Assembly (NCBI GenBank): GCA_000507305.1
Contig: DF239904.1
Coordinates: forward strand, 3,414 to 67,413
Direction: 5' to 3'
DNA length: 64,000 nucleotides
Origin: Breviolum minutum Mf 1.05b.01
Taxonomy: Eukaryota; Sar; Dinophyceae; Suessiales; Symbiodiniaceae
The position numbers were made by a program, and so were the translations under genes. The notes below the pieces were generated by a model. The model searched no databases. It was not told where the DNA came from and saw only the letters and a list, made by a program, of their open reading frames with translations. Every line of letters starts with the position of its first letter. Position 1 is the first letter of the stretch. This document shows positions 1 to 10,182 of this stretch, piece by piece.

Positions 1-105
1 TTTTCCCTTTTGAAACTTCCGCCACCGCCTCGTGCGGCTATACTGGTAAGGATCCTTATTAAAAAATCAGTATAATGGAAAGTAATAAGGGTTTTTTTCG
101 TGGCT
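1..105 (+). repeat. TIR-type element, family F (right part)
   Basis: This copy is cut by the window edge. It shares the phrase 'aaggatcc..atta' followed by 'cagtataatggaa' and a 'taagggttttt' tail with copies near 3238, 4492, 28292, 41373 and 59460. It lies in non-coding DNA before the first candidate exon. Confidence 0.6.
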
Positions 106-300
106 CATTTATTTCTTGTTTAATCTTTCTTTCTTTTTTTTTAAATCTCCGAGTTTCGAACAAAAAATGATTAGCTCCATTTTTTTTGGTGCTCTCACAT
201 TTTTTATTGAAGCCCATGCATTAATATATATTTTGAGGGAAAGACTTCAACACCACCCAACCTCCATCTTCCACCAACAAAATAGCGGAAAAAGACCACA

Positions 301-463
301 ATGTTTCAACAACAACCACAATCTATGGGAGCTATCGAAAGGCGAGTGTGAGCCACGCACAGAAGATGGGGCAATTCGCCAAAGCCACCGCCAACTTTAT
401 CGCCGCCTATGCCAGTCTCACGCAGTCCATGGAGGACGAAAAAAAGAGAAAACTGGAGTCCCA
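301..463 (+). CDS. Candidate exon, unrecognised protein
   Basis: A + strand frame from about 349 to 463 reads as an amphipathic, charged segment (FAKATANFIAAYASL, then an acidic/basic tail EDEKKRKLESQ). It is followed directly by a GT (gtaggg) that could be a donor site. A second frame starting at ATG 301 gives a Gln-rich start (MFQQQPQSM) and may be an adjoining piece, but it is not in phase with the first without a splice or frameshift. I do not recognise the family. The call rests on composition and the donor-like end. Confidence 0.3.
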
Positions 464-3237
464 GGTAGGGGCTACTCTAAAACGGCTGCGGTTTTCAAAG
501 ATCAAGTGGTTTTGTTCCTGTATTTCCCCAATTGGAAATCGTTTCCCAGTTTCAGCAAGGGGTATTGGGAGATTTTGTTCTCAGGCTTCAAAGTTAAAAC
601 CCACAGCAACTCAATACCATAGCAAGATGCCCCCCAAACTCTTCGTTTGATTGGAAAAGCCTCTTGTCTCCTGGTGGCAACCAATTTGAGTGGTTCCAGA
701 TAAATTTTCCATTTTCACCGCTGGGTTTAGATTTGAAAGACACACAATCCGACGAAGACAAAGGAGCTTGGAACTGTCCTGAAGATTCCGGAAAAGATTC
801 GGATCAATTGGCAGGCTCTTGGGATTCAGAAGGTGTTGGAAACTCTCAAAACCAACATGTTCTTCAACGTTTCCGACGAGCTTTTTCCGGTGGATGTTTT
901 TTTGCAAAAGTAGTACGGTACCACCGTATGAGTGCAAAATCCTGTACGACTTTTCATTTGGGACCCTATATCAACTTTAGTTGGGGCCTATAAAATCAAG
1001 AAATGCATTCCAAAGGTTTTTTTACCCCATGAAATATTGTGAAGTATCAGCCCAATAGGTGTTTTTCCAAATGAGTATAGCCTCAACATCAGTAGACAAC
1101 GTTCCAAGCCGTTTTGGTTTCTCAAGTGTCCAGCTTTGCGGTGGTCAGGAGAGTGTTCAAACTGCTTTGTTAGAGTTGCAACCAGTGCCTGCTATGGACA
1201 TGTTATGCATACGAGTTTGGGAGCCCGGTGTTCGGTCGCAGGTCAGCAGTTTGTTGTTGAATTTTTATGAATTTTTATGAATTTTTCAGACTTTCAGAAG
1301 ATGTGATGTTAAATCATGGACGAAACCATCATGGATTGCCATGAAAAACAACGGGCAGGTTTACTCGCTTTTCTGGAAACAAGACAAAAGCCTGGCCTGT
1401 CACAAAAAAGGGGGCGTCTCCTGAGAAAATGCCGAGAAAAACTAACCCCAGAAAAACTCAGGTGATTCTGTACCTCTCAGAGATTGAAGACATGTGGAAT
1501 TCGGAGATTCCTTCAGATGTCTCAGTCTCAGATGATTCGTAGTGGAGATTCTCTAGTGGCATTTTTTATGACCTGATCTGGCCGGGTGTTTTGAAAACTT
1601 ACTTCAGAGTGGGTCGAAAAATCATGAACCCCTCCAAGAGTTTCGGTTGGGGTTTCCTACCAAAACCATCGGCCCCCAGGCCTTTTTTTAAATGAGATTT
1701 TTAGGGGTAATTTGATCCTGGAACCCCAAACAATATTTTTTTACGGATGTTTGGTGATTTCCAACCATTTCCCATGTAAAGATCTGGAACCATCCAATTG
1801 AAACAAGCATTAAAAAGGGTACCAGGATGATCCAGGATGTAATTTGGGTTGACACACCGGCCCATGTGACCTGACCATAGAAAGCACCTGTTTGTCGGCT
1901 GTCAGGAGTCTGTCATTATGATCCACGCTTGTCGGCGATTAAGATCTGCTTGGTACAGGCAAAGGGTCACGTCTTTGGTGAGGACTGTGGCATGGAATGT
2001 GGCCTAGTTTGGCAAAGAAACTGACACCTTATCAATGATGCTGTGGATGAGAGAGAAGCATTATTCATCCGTTGATTCTGGAGATTCTCCCCATTTTCTC
2101 TAAGTCTAAGACATTTTCATTCGTATCTCAGCTGGTGCTTCGTTTAATTGGCTTCCTTCAACGGCGCTGTACTTCTGTGGAGGTTAAGCATCACAAGTTG
2201 TCAACTTGGCATGGTGCCCACCGAAGTGCTTTCCAAGGCCCGCGGCACTGACGTTGATCACCTTTCTGAATGCTGTTGCTTTGGGTGTGACCCAGAACGC
2301 TTAAAAGATTCAAAGAGGTGAAAGTGAAAAAAGAACCTGCGATAAAAGACACACATATGTACCGTATATTATACCCTGGCAAAAAATAAAACACCAGCCA
2401 CATCCAGCCACATTTTGTGGACAGTCCATTGAATGTTTTTAATGAGACTGGGAAAGCATCTTTAGAACTCGTGTTCTTTCTAACAGTCGTTGTGCAATCC
2501 GCTGACAGGTGTTATCTGAATTTCTGAAAGATGTTGATCCTGAAGGCCCATGGGTTCGGGAACACGGATATCACAACAGATATCACAACAGATATGGCCT
2601 TCCACACAAAACGGTTGAGTTGAAAATGTACACCCTTAAAAACTAACATGATGCCCATTTCCAAAGGAAAAACATCATTAACCCATCTGAACCGAACCTC
2701 CATTGTTGGGTTCCAGCTCTGGATTTTTGTTCGTCAGGAGCTGATCGCCATGGCAGAGCTCTTGATCAAAATGTCCCTGGGTGAAGCGTTGATTCGATTC
2801 CTGTGGCAGTTCTGCACTGCTGCCCCTTTTACTTTGGGATGGTTAATTACATAATAAGGTGACCCTTCAAAAAAAGCCGTGGGTTTTTTGGGTGACCTCC
2901 GAAGAAGTTTTTGCCGCCGAAAAAAACGGTCCTTCGGCTGATGTTTCCATCACCTTGTTAGGGGGGTTTGAAAATTCATCAAAACGAGTCGTGTTTTTTT
3001 TCCAGAAAAAACGACTCTTGGGCATGGAAAAAACATGGCAAATGAGACTCAAAGACCAAAAATGAGGTGTAACTTTCATTGTTTCACGAGGGAGATGAAA
3101 CATATGAAACATGTATCAGCCGTTGGTTTGTTTTTTTCCCAGTGGATTTCGGGTTTCGGTGAAGCTCGGGGTTTCCGTTCAAGATGGGCACAGCAGTTTG
3201 GCATGGTGAGCAGTAACCAAAACCCTGGCCATTTCGT
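464..3237. other. Mostly unassigned sequence
   Basis: No recognisable gene. Possible coding pieces on the + strand are about 745-910, with frame content such as LETLKTNMFFNVSDEL, and 1059-1280, a 73-codon frame of ordinary composition ending at a stop. A further frame at about 2735-2850 is hydrophobic. None has a family match I can name. A 16-bp unit built on 'gatatcacaaca' is repeated near 2567-2595. Confidence 0.3.
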
Positions 3238-3340
3238 TTAGGGGATGACATCCTACCGATCCTACCCAGTTATGGAAATTCTACTCAGCCGTTATCAGGA
3301 TTCCCAAAAAGAACCAACCAGGATTCAATGTAATGTCCGG
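3238..3340 (+). repeat. TIR-type element, family F
   Basis: Matches the other F copies in order: 'ctacccagttatgg', 'gttatcaggattccc', 'aaccaggattcaatg', then 'aatgtc'. The closest relative in the window is the copy at 59460-59575. Confidence 0.6.
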
Positions 3341-4491
3341 AAAGGGTTTTGAAGGCTGCTCAAGTCGTGGGTTTTTTTCAGACCATGACATGCCAACATG
3401 CAAGGCGCACCAGGCCAAACTGGGGAATGGGGGAAGGAGGATGGGGGATATGTGTTTCGGGGGACACTCAAGGAGCCGAGGTTTCTTAGCCAATCAAAGA
3501 GAAGGGAATTTCCGCAAAAAGAGTCTTCAATTCGTTCCCTTTTTTGACTTACTTTTCCAACATCCCGAAATTTTGGGATTCGTTGAACTCTTCCAAACTT
3601 TCTGAAAAAAAGTGTACAAATGAGCAAACTAACCGCATGTGCAAAACGATTGATATACTGTTGCCAAAGTTGAAGTGCGCAAAGAAAACCGAAGTCCCCG
3701 TCATTTCTTCACGACGTCGGAGTTGAAGATTTTGCTTGGAATCACCTGGGATTCCGACTCTGGGTGGTACTTGTACCCAGCTTTGGATTGTGTAAAAAAA
3801 AATCCCCCCAAACCCGAAGATGTCGCGGAAGTGTCTCGCGCCAAAGTAGTGGTATATAACAAAAAAAATGCACACAAGAATTGTGTTGGTTGAACTCTTT
3901 CCCATGACATATCGGCAAACTTAACCCTGCAGGAGTCTTTGCCTGGACGGAATGCCTTGCAGGAAAGGGTTTGAACTGAGAAGATGTGGATCCCCAAAGA
4001 TGGCATTTTTCTGTCACCGATTGCTGAGGGTTGTTTGGTGTTTGGTGGGTTGGTGTAACGTAATCTTGATGTATCTTCCAAACCAATCATTCTCATGTTC
4101 GGAGGAAGTGTAAGGTGAAAACAACGACTCCGAATTCTCACAAACACAACGAGTGACTGTGCTGGGTTTGACAAAAATACTCAGGAGGCAAGTTGGTAGA
4201 AGTGAATTTGAGACATAGGCAATAGCGCTGATATCTGAAGTCTGTGTCTCCTTGATTAACCTCACCTAGTACTTCAAGGTGTCTTTCAAAGATGTAGATG
4301 AGTTCTATTAGCCGTGCATGTCGAGGGGATTAAGCTTTGATATTCGAACTTCAGGAGTTCTGGCAGTTGGCAGCGCACGAGCATGACTGAGGCAACATGA
4401 TGGTTTTGCCTTGATGAAAACATGTGAAAAGCCGTGGCAAAAGACACTGGTTTAACAAAAGACACGATTTGAAGCAATGGAAAAAATGTGG
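3341..4491. other. Unassigned sequence
   Basis: Several overlapping open frames occur on both strands, the longest on the minus strand at 3701-4174 (157 codons). None shows a recognisable domain, and composition is similar on both strands, so I do not call a gene. A + strand frame at 3675-3893 contains a charged stretch (PPKPEDVAEVSRAKVVVY) that could be an exon. Confidence 0.25.
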
Positions 4492-4615
4492 TTGTTTAGG
4501 GTATAATATAGGGGATCATACTATTATATGGGAATTGCAATAAACCATGATAAGGATCCGTATTGAACAGCCAGTACAATGGAAAGTAAGGCTGTTTCTT
4601 TTTTCGTGGTTCATG
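4492..4615 (+). repeat. TIR-type element, family F
   Basis: Carries the family F order: 'gtttagggtata', 'ggggatcatacta', 'aataaacca', 'aaggatcc', 'cagtacaatgg'. It ends in a T-rich 'ttttttcgtgg'. It is closest to the copy at 28292-28425. Confidence 0.7.
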
Positions 4616-5695
4616 TCGAAATCGAAGGGATTCGATCTCGGAGTTTCGAAAACCGTTTCGGTAAAGTGACCTCTGTGTTGCACCAGCCTTGCAGCAGGTG
4701 CGGATAGCAAAACGCTGACCGTTGAGTTTAGTTGAAAACAGAAAAGCTGCTTGGACATGTCTCTGTGGCAAGAAAAGCAGCTTTGCACTATAGTTTTTTC
4801 AGGGGTCAACGGATCAAATGGAGAAATGGATTCCATGTTTTTTTGTCAAGATGTTTAAGCTTTACTTATTTCAGCTTCATGTTGTGATTCGTGAAGGATC
4901 TTGAAGGTCTTTATTTCAAAGTCCCCACCTATCACATGATTCCTGAAGATTGCTGCGGCCAAGCCGCTTAAAAAAAGTGATTTTTGTGTTGGAGAGGATA
5001 ATTTTCGCCCAAAGGGCGAAGAGAGCCGGTGGTGCAAACGGCAACTGGAAAAATCAACCGTTTCTGCAAGCCGCGTTCTTTTTTGAAGTTTGACAACCTG
5101 AAGTCGTTATTTTTGGTGCCGCTTACAACCATGGCACGGTTGTGGGTCCTGGGTTTTTGCATGTTTTCTGTTTCAGCGGAAGCCGGTGTCTTGGAGATGC
5201 ATCCAAGATGGCGTCTGTTAGCATTTCTGTATCAAGTGCGGGGGTTTGACTGGTCATTCTTCGTGAAGTGAAGCAGATTTCTATTTTGACAAAGGAGTGA
5301 CTCGGAGAGAAAATGGACCATCATTAGCTGTCGGGGTGAATCATAGTCACCTGGCACAACCCCAGCAGTTTAGCAGAGAAATCAATATTTCCCTTATCAT
5401 AGCGTCATGTCCCAGCCCTCTTCAAGAGGGTCTTCTTGGGTGAGGAGGGAAAAATACAGGAACTAGATAAAATCACGGGATTCCCACAAGAATCCTGGTG
5501 GAAACTAAAAAGTCACAGGGAAACTACACAAATCCAAGTATTTGGCGCCACCTTTTCTGGCCTTTACTGGCTATTACTGGTTTCAAAATATCACACCAAA
5601 ATCACCAATCCTTTTGGCAAATGTCACTGCCCATCAGACTTTTTTCCATCCCATTTCAACAATTGCTCTTTACACATGTTCAGTCCCCCACCATA
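4616..5695. other. Unassigned sequence
   Basis: Open frames of 60-106 codons are present on both strands without recognisable motifs. The + strand frame 5029-5271 has a hydrophobic middle (RLWVLGFCMFSVSAEAG) that resembles a signal peptide or membrane segment, but no start context or family supports a gene. Confidence 0.2.
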
Positions 5696-5696
5696 G

Positions 5697-5960
5697 ACTT
5701 TACAACAGAAACTACACTTTTCCAACAGAAACTACACTTCTCCAACAGAAAACTAAACTTTTGCAACAGAAACCAAACTTTTCCAACAAAAAGCTAAACT
5801 TTTCCAACAGAAACTACACTTTTCCAACGAAAAACTAGACTTTTCCAACAAAAAGCTAAACTTTTCCAACAAAATGCTAAACTTTTCCAACAAAAAGCTA
5901 AACTTTTCCAACAAAACGCCAAACTGTTCCAACAAAAAGCTAATTGTTTCCAACAAAATT
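5697..5960 (+). repeat. Tandem repeat, unit about 19-21 bp
   Basis: About 13 head-to-tail copies of a unit reading roughly 'acttttccaacaaaaagcta', with A/G and spacing variation between copies. It is dense and imperfect, typical of a minisatellite. Open frames on both strands here are products of the repeat. Confidence 0.9.
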
Positions 5961-6734
5961 CCCAGAAATGGGCAGCCCCTTAAAACCAGGAATCAGGTTC
6001 TTCATCAGCTGTGGAATCAGCCATCTCCATTGGTTTTTTTTTAGCTCCAATCACCTCCTTCCCAGGGGTTGAAGAAGACTGTCTTGAATAAGACTGTCAC
6101 AGGACTATAAGACCTTAGCCGGGAAAAATCCACCCTATTCAAATTATATGCAGTACGGCAGTAACAGATTGAGGTACATGTAGATCCAGTATTGACACCA
6201 ACCTTGGCACAACTGACCACGAGTCCAGCTTGAGCTTTTAGATGCGCGATGCACCCTGGCGTAAAAATGCTGATCCAACGATTTCAAGGACTGAAATCAG
6301 AGAGCTGAATTTCTGATTTGGATCATTTTTGGAAAACCAACTGGAGAATGAAGATTGCGTTGCCAAAGTTTAACAACTGAAACCCTGAAGGTCATGATGA
6401 TTTCCCAAAGTCCGTTTTTCCATGGTTCCCAGTCGAAAGTTTTGGGGAATGCTTTTTTTCGAAGCGTAGAAAACATATCCACCTTCACAGCTCCAAGCTG
6501 TGCCAACAGTTTTGGGTCCCAAAAGCTTTTGGAAAAATCGTCCATTCATCGGTGGTACCTTTGGGCCTCGAAGAAGTAGAAAAAAGATTCGGATGGAAGG
6601 TGCCAACGGAAAGGCCCATTTTTCTTTACAAATGTGGCACTGTAGGCCTTTGAGGTCTGATTCGTGTTTTGGTGGTTAGTTACCCAACCCTGAAACATTT
6701 CAGCACATTCGCACCTGCATTTTTTGGCCATCGA

Positions 6735-6797
6735 ACAAAATGAAAGGATCGAAACCATCCAATTTTCAGGTGCTATGTTAGTTTTAGGGAGTGGACT
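6735..6797 (+). repeat. TIR-type element, family D (right half)
   Basis: Reads 'accatccaattttcagg' and ends 'gttagttttagggagtg', the right-hand end of family D. A matching left end is not clear upstream, so this copy is probably truncated. Confidence 0.5.
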
Positions 6798-7332
6798 TTT
6801 AGTGGTTGGTTCTGTTTGTCCACTCTCACTTTTCCAGTCAGCAAACCATAGGACAGAAGTGGCAACTTCCAGTTTGACGCCTAGCTCATCCAAGCTGCAT
6901 CGTATGGCGTGTCCACATGTGTCCACTGTCATTCACATGCAAACCTCGCACAAGGCCGACGAAAGAAAGCGGGAGGAACCAGGAAGAAGGTCGCACTTCA
7001 AACTGTCGCGACTTTTTGGGCTTTGGGGTTTTCAAACGCTTTAGAAAACTGCTGCGCATCGATCACTAGATCACCATACTTCCACAACATCCAAGTTCCA
7101 CAAAAGGTAGGTCAGGTGAGAACACAGGGGCATTTTCGTCGAGCTGAAGCTCCAAGCCAATCAAAACCAAGCTTCCTTAGAACCCCGATTTGTTTCACTA
7201 GGTCGTGGTTTTTGAAGGATTTTTTAGTTTCACCCCGAACCTTTTACATTTTCAAGGGGCCCATTTTTATCCATTTTTCATTGCCATGTTTACTTGGAAC
7301 TTTGTTAGTTTGATTTTTCAATATCTTTACCT

Positions 7333-7463
7333 TCCCTGAAACTAATAGTTTGCCTCTGAAAATAAGCCTTTTACATCCTTTTACCCCAAAATGAAAGGTA
7401 TATATATTCTCTCCCAGTCCCATCCATTTTCAGGTGCGAATTGCTGTTAGTTTCAGGGAGTGT
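7333..7463 (+). repeat. TIR-type element, family D
   Basis: Starts 'ttccctgaaactaatag' and ends 'gctgttagtttcagggag', forming terminal inverted repeats around a core with 'cctctgaaaa' and 'catccattttcagg'. It is the longest copy of the family in the window. Confidence 0.7.
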
Positions 7464-7552
7464 TAGTTGGCAGATGCATCAAAGGGGGAGGATTATGTGG
7501 GGAATTACCACGTTGACAAGTAGAAGCTATTGGTTTCATCTTTCAAATATTC

Positions 7553-7652
7553 ATTTGATGGTTCAGAAATCCTAAGCCAGTTGAGGTTGATAGCTTATCC
7601 CATTATAGTTTTTTTTTAAATATCCGTGGTTCTTTGGGATTTCTGAAGCAAA
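7553..7652 (+). repeat. TIR-type element, family C
   Basis: Contains 'gatggttcagaaatcc', 'agccagttgaggttgatag' and a right end 'ctttgggatttctga'. This is the family C order, with a degraded right terminus. Confidence 0.6.
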
Positions 7653-7669
7653 AAACTATTTAACCATAT

Positions 7670-7778
7670 GGATGTTTCCAAAAATAGGGGTACCCCAAAA
7701 TGGATGGTGAAAATCATGGAAAACCCTATGAACAAATGGATGATTTGGGGGGAAAACCCCACTATTTTCGGAAACACC
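7670..7778 (+). repeat. TIR-type element, family A
   Basis: Left end 'ggatgtttccaaaaatagg', right end 'ctattttcggaaacacc', with the core 'ccaaaatggatggt' and its mirrored partner. ATAT sits directly left of the element and 2 bp beyond its right end. Confidence 0.85.
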
Positions 7779-7829
7779 TAATATCTGAAATCACCACTTT
7801 AAAGGATATCTCGGCATCTGACCATCCGA

Positions 7830-7950
7830 TGCTCCACCCAGGTGGCCTCGTTTCGGAGTTCCCTCCTCCGAGGCTCCGAGGACGAGGTCCGGACCTCACT
7901 TCCGGGGGCAGAAGTGGCAGAAGGAGGGATGATGCATGCATATACGTTGA
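7830..7950 (+). CDS. Candidate GC-rich exon, unrecognised
   Basis: A sharply GC-richer patch between AT-rich flanks reads on + as VASFRSSLLRGSEDEVRT and then a Gly/Glu-rich tail. Such GC islands mark coding exons elsewhere in this window (for example 32158-32331). The opposite strand is also open and Pro/Leu-rich, so the strand is uncertain. Confidence 0.3.
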
Positions 7951-8010
7951 TTCATACATATATATCTATATATGTATATATACGTGTATATATATATATG
8001 TATACATAAC
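7951..8010. repeat. AT-rich (TA)n-type simple repeat
   Basis: Runs of 'tatata' and 'tatatgtatata' interrupted by single bases. Confidence 0.8.
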
Positions 8011-8281
8011 TAATGATGATGTACTAATAACCATCCAGTTTTTTGAGGGTCTCAATGATTTTGGAGAGCCGTATGGCCCTGTTCTCTCTGAAGAACTCAA
8101 CCATCACATTTTGTGCCGGAGATTTTCCAGCTGACATTTAGGTAGTCACAACTACTTGCTTTGAATCTTGTCAAAAGCATGTGGTACATTGTTCAAGTAA
8201 AAAGTTGTTCATGACTTTTCTTTATGAACCTCAAGGTGCAAACGTGTCATGATCTATCAATCTCCAGCAAAAAGTCACCAC

Positions 8282-8343
8282 CAACAGTGGCCCAACGACA
8301 TCGAGCATATCGCAACAGTGGCCCAACGACATCGAGCAAATCG
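8282..8343 (+). repeat. 31-bp direct tandem duplication
   Basis: The phrase 'aacagtggcccaacgacatc' plus 'gagcatatcgc' is repeated once immediately downstream with a single T-to-A change. Confidence 0.85.
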
Positions 8344-8511
8344 CGTGTCGATGTGACGATGCCATGCCGCCACCGAAGAGCCAAACGAAAAAACCAGAGG
8401 CGGGACCCTCACCTTGAACGACCCTTTACGTATGTTTTGTAGGTGGGAATTTTATTTCACTATGGGGAACGGTTACCCCCGAAAATTGGGAATTTTATCT
8501 GTTTTTTTCCC

Positions 8512-8795
8512 NGCTGGGTGCCATGGTAGGGTGCCATTGTAGTGTGCTATGGTTGAGGGGGAGGGTGAGGACCAACTTTGGGGGAGCGGACGTGGTGCCA
8601 TTGCTGGGTGCCATTGCAGGGTGCCATTGTAGTGTGCCATGGTTGGGGGGGAGGGTGACGACCAACTTTAACTTTGGGGGAATGGACGTGGTGCCATTGT
8701 TGGGTGCCATTGCCGGGTGCCATTGTAGTGTGCTATGGTGGGGGAAGGGAAGGCTTTGGGGGAGTGGACGTGGTGCCATTGCTGGGTGCCAATTT
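8512..8795 (+). repeat. GC-rich minisatellite next to an assembly gap
   Basis: Nested repeat. Short units of the form 'gggtgccattg' combine into a higher unit of about 115-125 bp. Each higher unit contains 'tagtgtgctatggttg', a G-run, 'gaccaactttggggga' and 'ggacgtggtgccattg'. About two and a half higher units are present. The single N at 8512 directly abuts the array, so the true array is probably longer than shown. Confidence 0.85.
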
Positions 8796-10182
8796 CTGTT
8801 TCATATCTTCCTCCTATATTCAGGGCCACTAATTTCACGCAGACGCCCTAGAAAACAACAATGAATTTTGTCCTGAGCTTCTTGCAGACGCTACACTGTT
8901 CTCTACATTGATAACACAAAATTGGTTTTTCCTATCTGGGGTCTATGCTGGTATAATTTTGTTGAATTTTTCTAATTTACAGACATTACATCCTTGAAGA
9001 TTTTGGGAAATTGTTCAACCACCACCTAGTTTTGTGATGGCCAACTCCACTGTGTGTTCGGTCAAAGCTTTGATCGGGTTTCGGGAGCAATTTTTAGGCT
9101 CTGAACAGCCTGAACCAAACCGACACAAAAACAGACCTACTGCAAAAACACAAATTAGACCTTGCAGGAGGGTGTAGTTTTGAATGGACACCATTGATCT
9201 TTTGACATTTATCAAACTTAAGATCCTGGGATCGTGGGATCATGAGTCAGTACCGTTGTCTCATTTGTAGCCTCCTCGTCGGAGATATTCAACTGCGTTC
9301 TATGATAAGTCAACGGCTAGCCGCTAGCGCTTGACAGGCTTTGCCAACGCTTGCATCAGTTTTTGCACCGCCAACGCGGAAGGCTGGACAGCTGTTTGGG
9401 ACAGCACCGGACGGAATCATAAACTTGTTTTGTTGAAACTTCAGGAACAACAATGCAGAAAATAGAGAAGTGCCACAAAGATGGTTGATGTGAAAACACT
9501 GAAATATGAAATGGCAAGGAAGGCAGAGTGTATTATTGTTCTTAGGTAACTAGCCGAGGTGATTCCACTTGAGTGACGATGGCAGTTGTCCAGGTGGTTA
9601 CGACCCAAACAGGCTTACACTTGTGAAGCTACACCGCAACTTCGACCAAGGTCACCAAAGAAGAGAGCCGGGAAGATGCAGTGAGGAACCATGGCCTCAA
9701 AGTGGTTTCGGTCGAAGTCTGAAGTCTTGGAACCACTCGCCATTAGATCGGCGATGGTCTGAAGGGAACCCCCCAATGAATACCTGGATTTTCTCTCCTG
9801 CGAGTTTTCGTTTCGCCACTAATCTGATCACCACAATGGATCCCATTTGTTCCGGATGTCGTCTGCTGACGAAAACCCAAGGCAAGCTGTACAGCAGGCA
9901 TGTCCCAAGACTCTGGATGAAGATGCCATCGATCCTCAACAGCATTTTTCAGCAGCGAAGACATTTCTGCAGATCTCCAACAGTTTGCTTGCTAGGATGT
10001 TTGATGTGAGGATCAAAGGTTGGTGAAAAATGGATCACTAAGGGTGAGATTGCTTGCCCAGCTAATATAAATGGGGTTTTGTTTTGATTTCACCCTGATC
10101 CAATGATGGTTGATCCGAAGTTTCTTAGCGGGTCACTGTCACTATGCTCAGTGGATTCGTCAGATTTTTTTTTAAAACTCAG
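8796..10182. other. Unassigned, probably introns and undetected 5' exons of the eEF3-like gene
   Basis: No element or gene is recognised with confidence. Helical coding-like pieces on + near 9655-9712 (SREDAVRNHGLKVVSV) and 9722-9756 (LEPLAIRS) could belong to the N-terminal HEAT-repeat region expected upstream of the twin-ABC part, but the match is too short to call. Confidence 0.3.

Noticed and set aside
3701..4174. 157-codon minus-strand open frame
   Set aside because: No recognisable domain, no element or splice context, and the + strand is comparably open.
5697..5960. CRISPR-like array
   Set aside because: Units are contiguous without unique spacers, and the genome is eukaryotic; this is a minisatellite.
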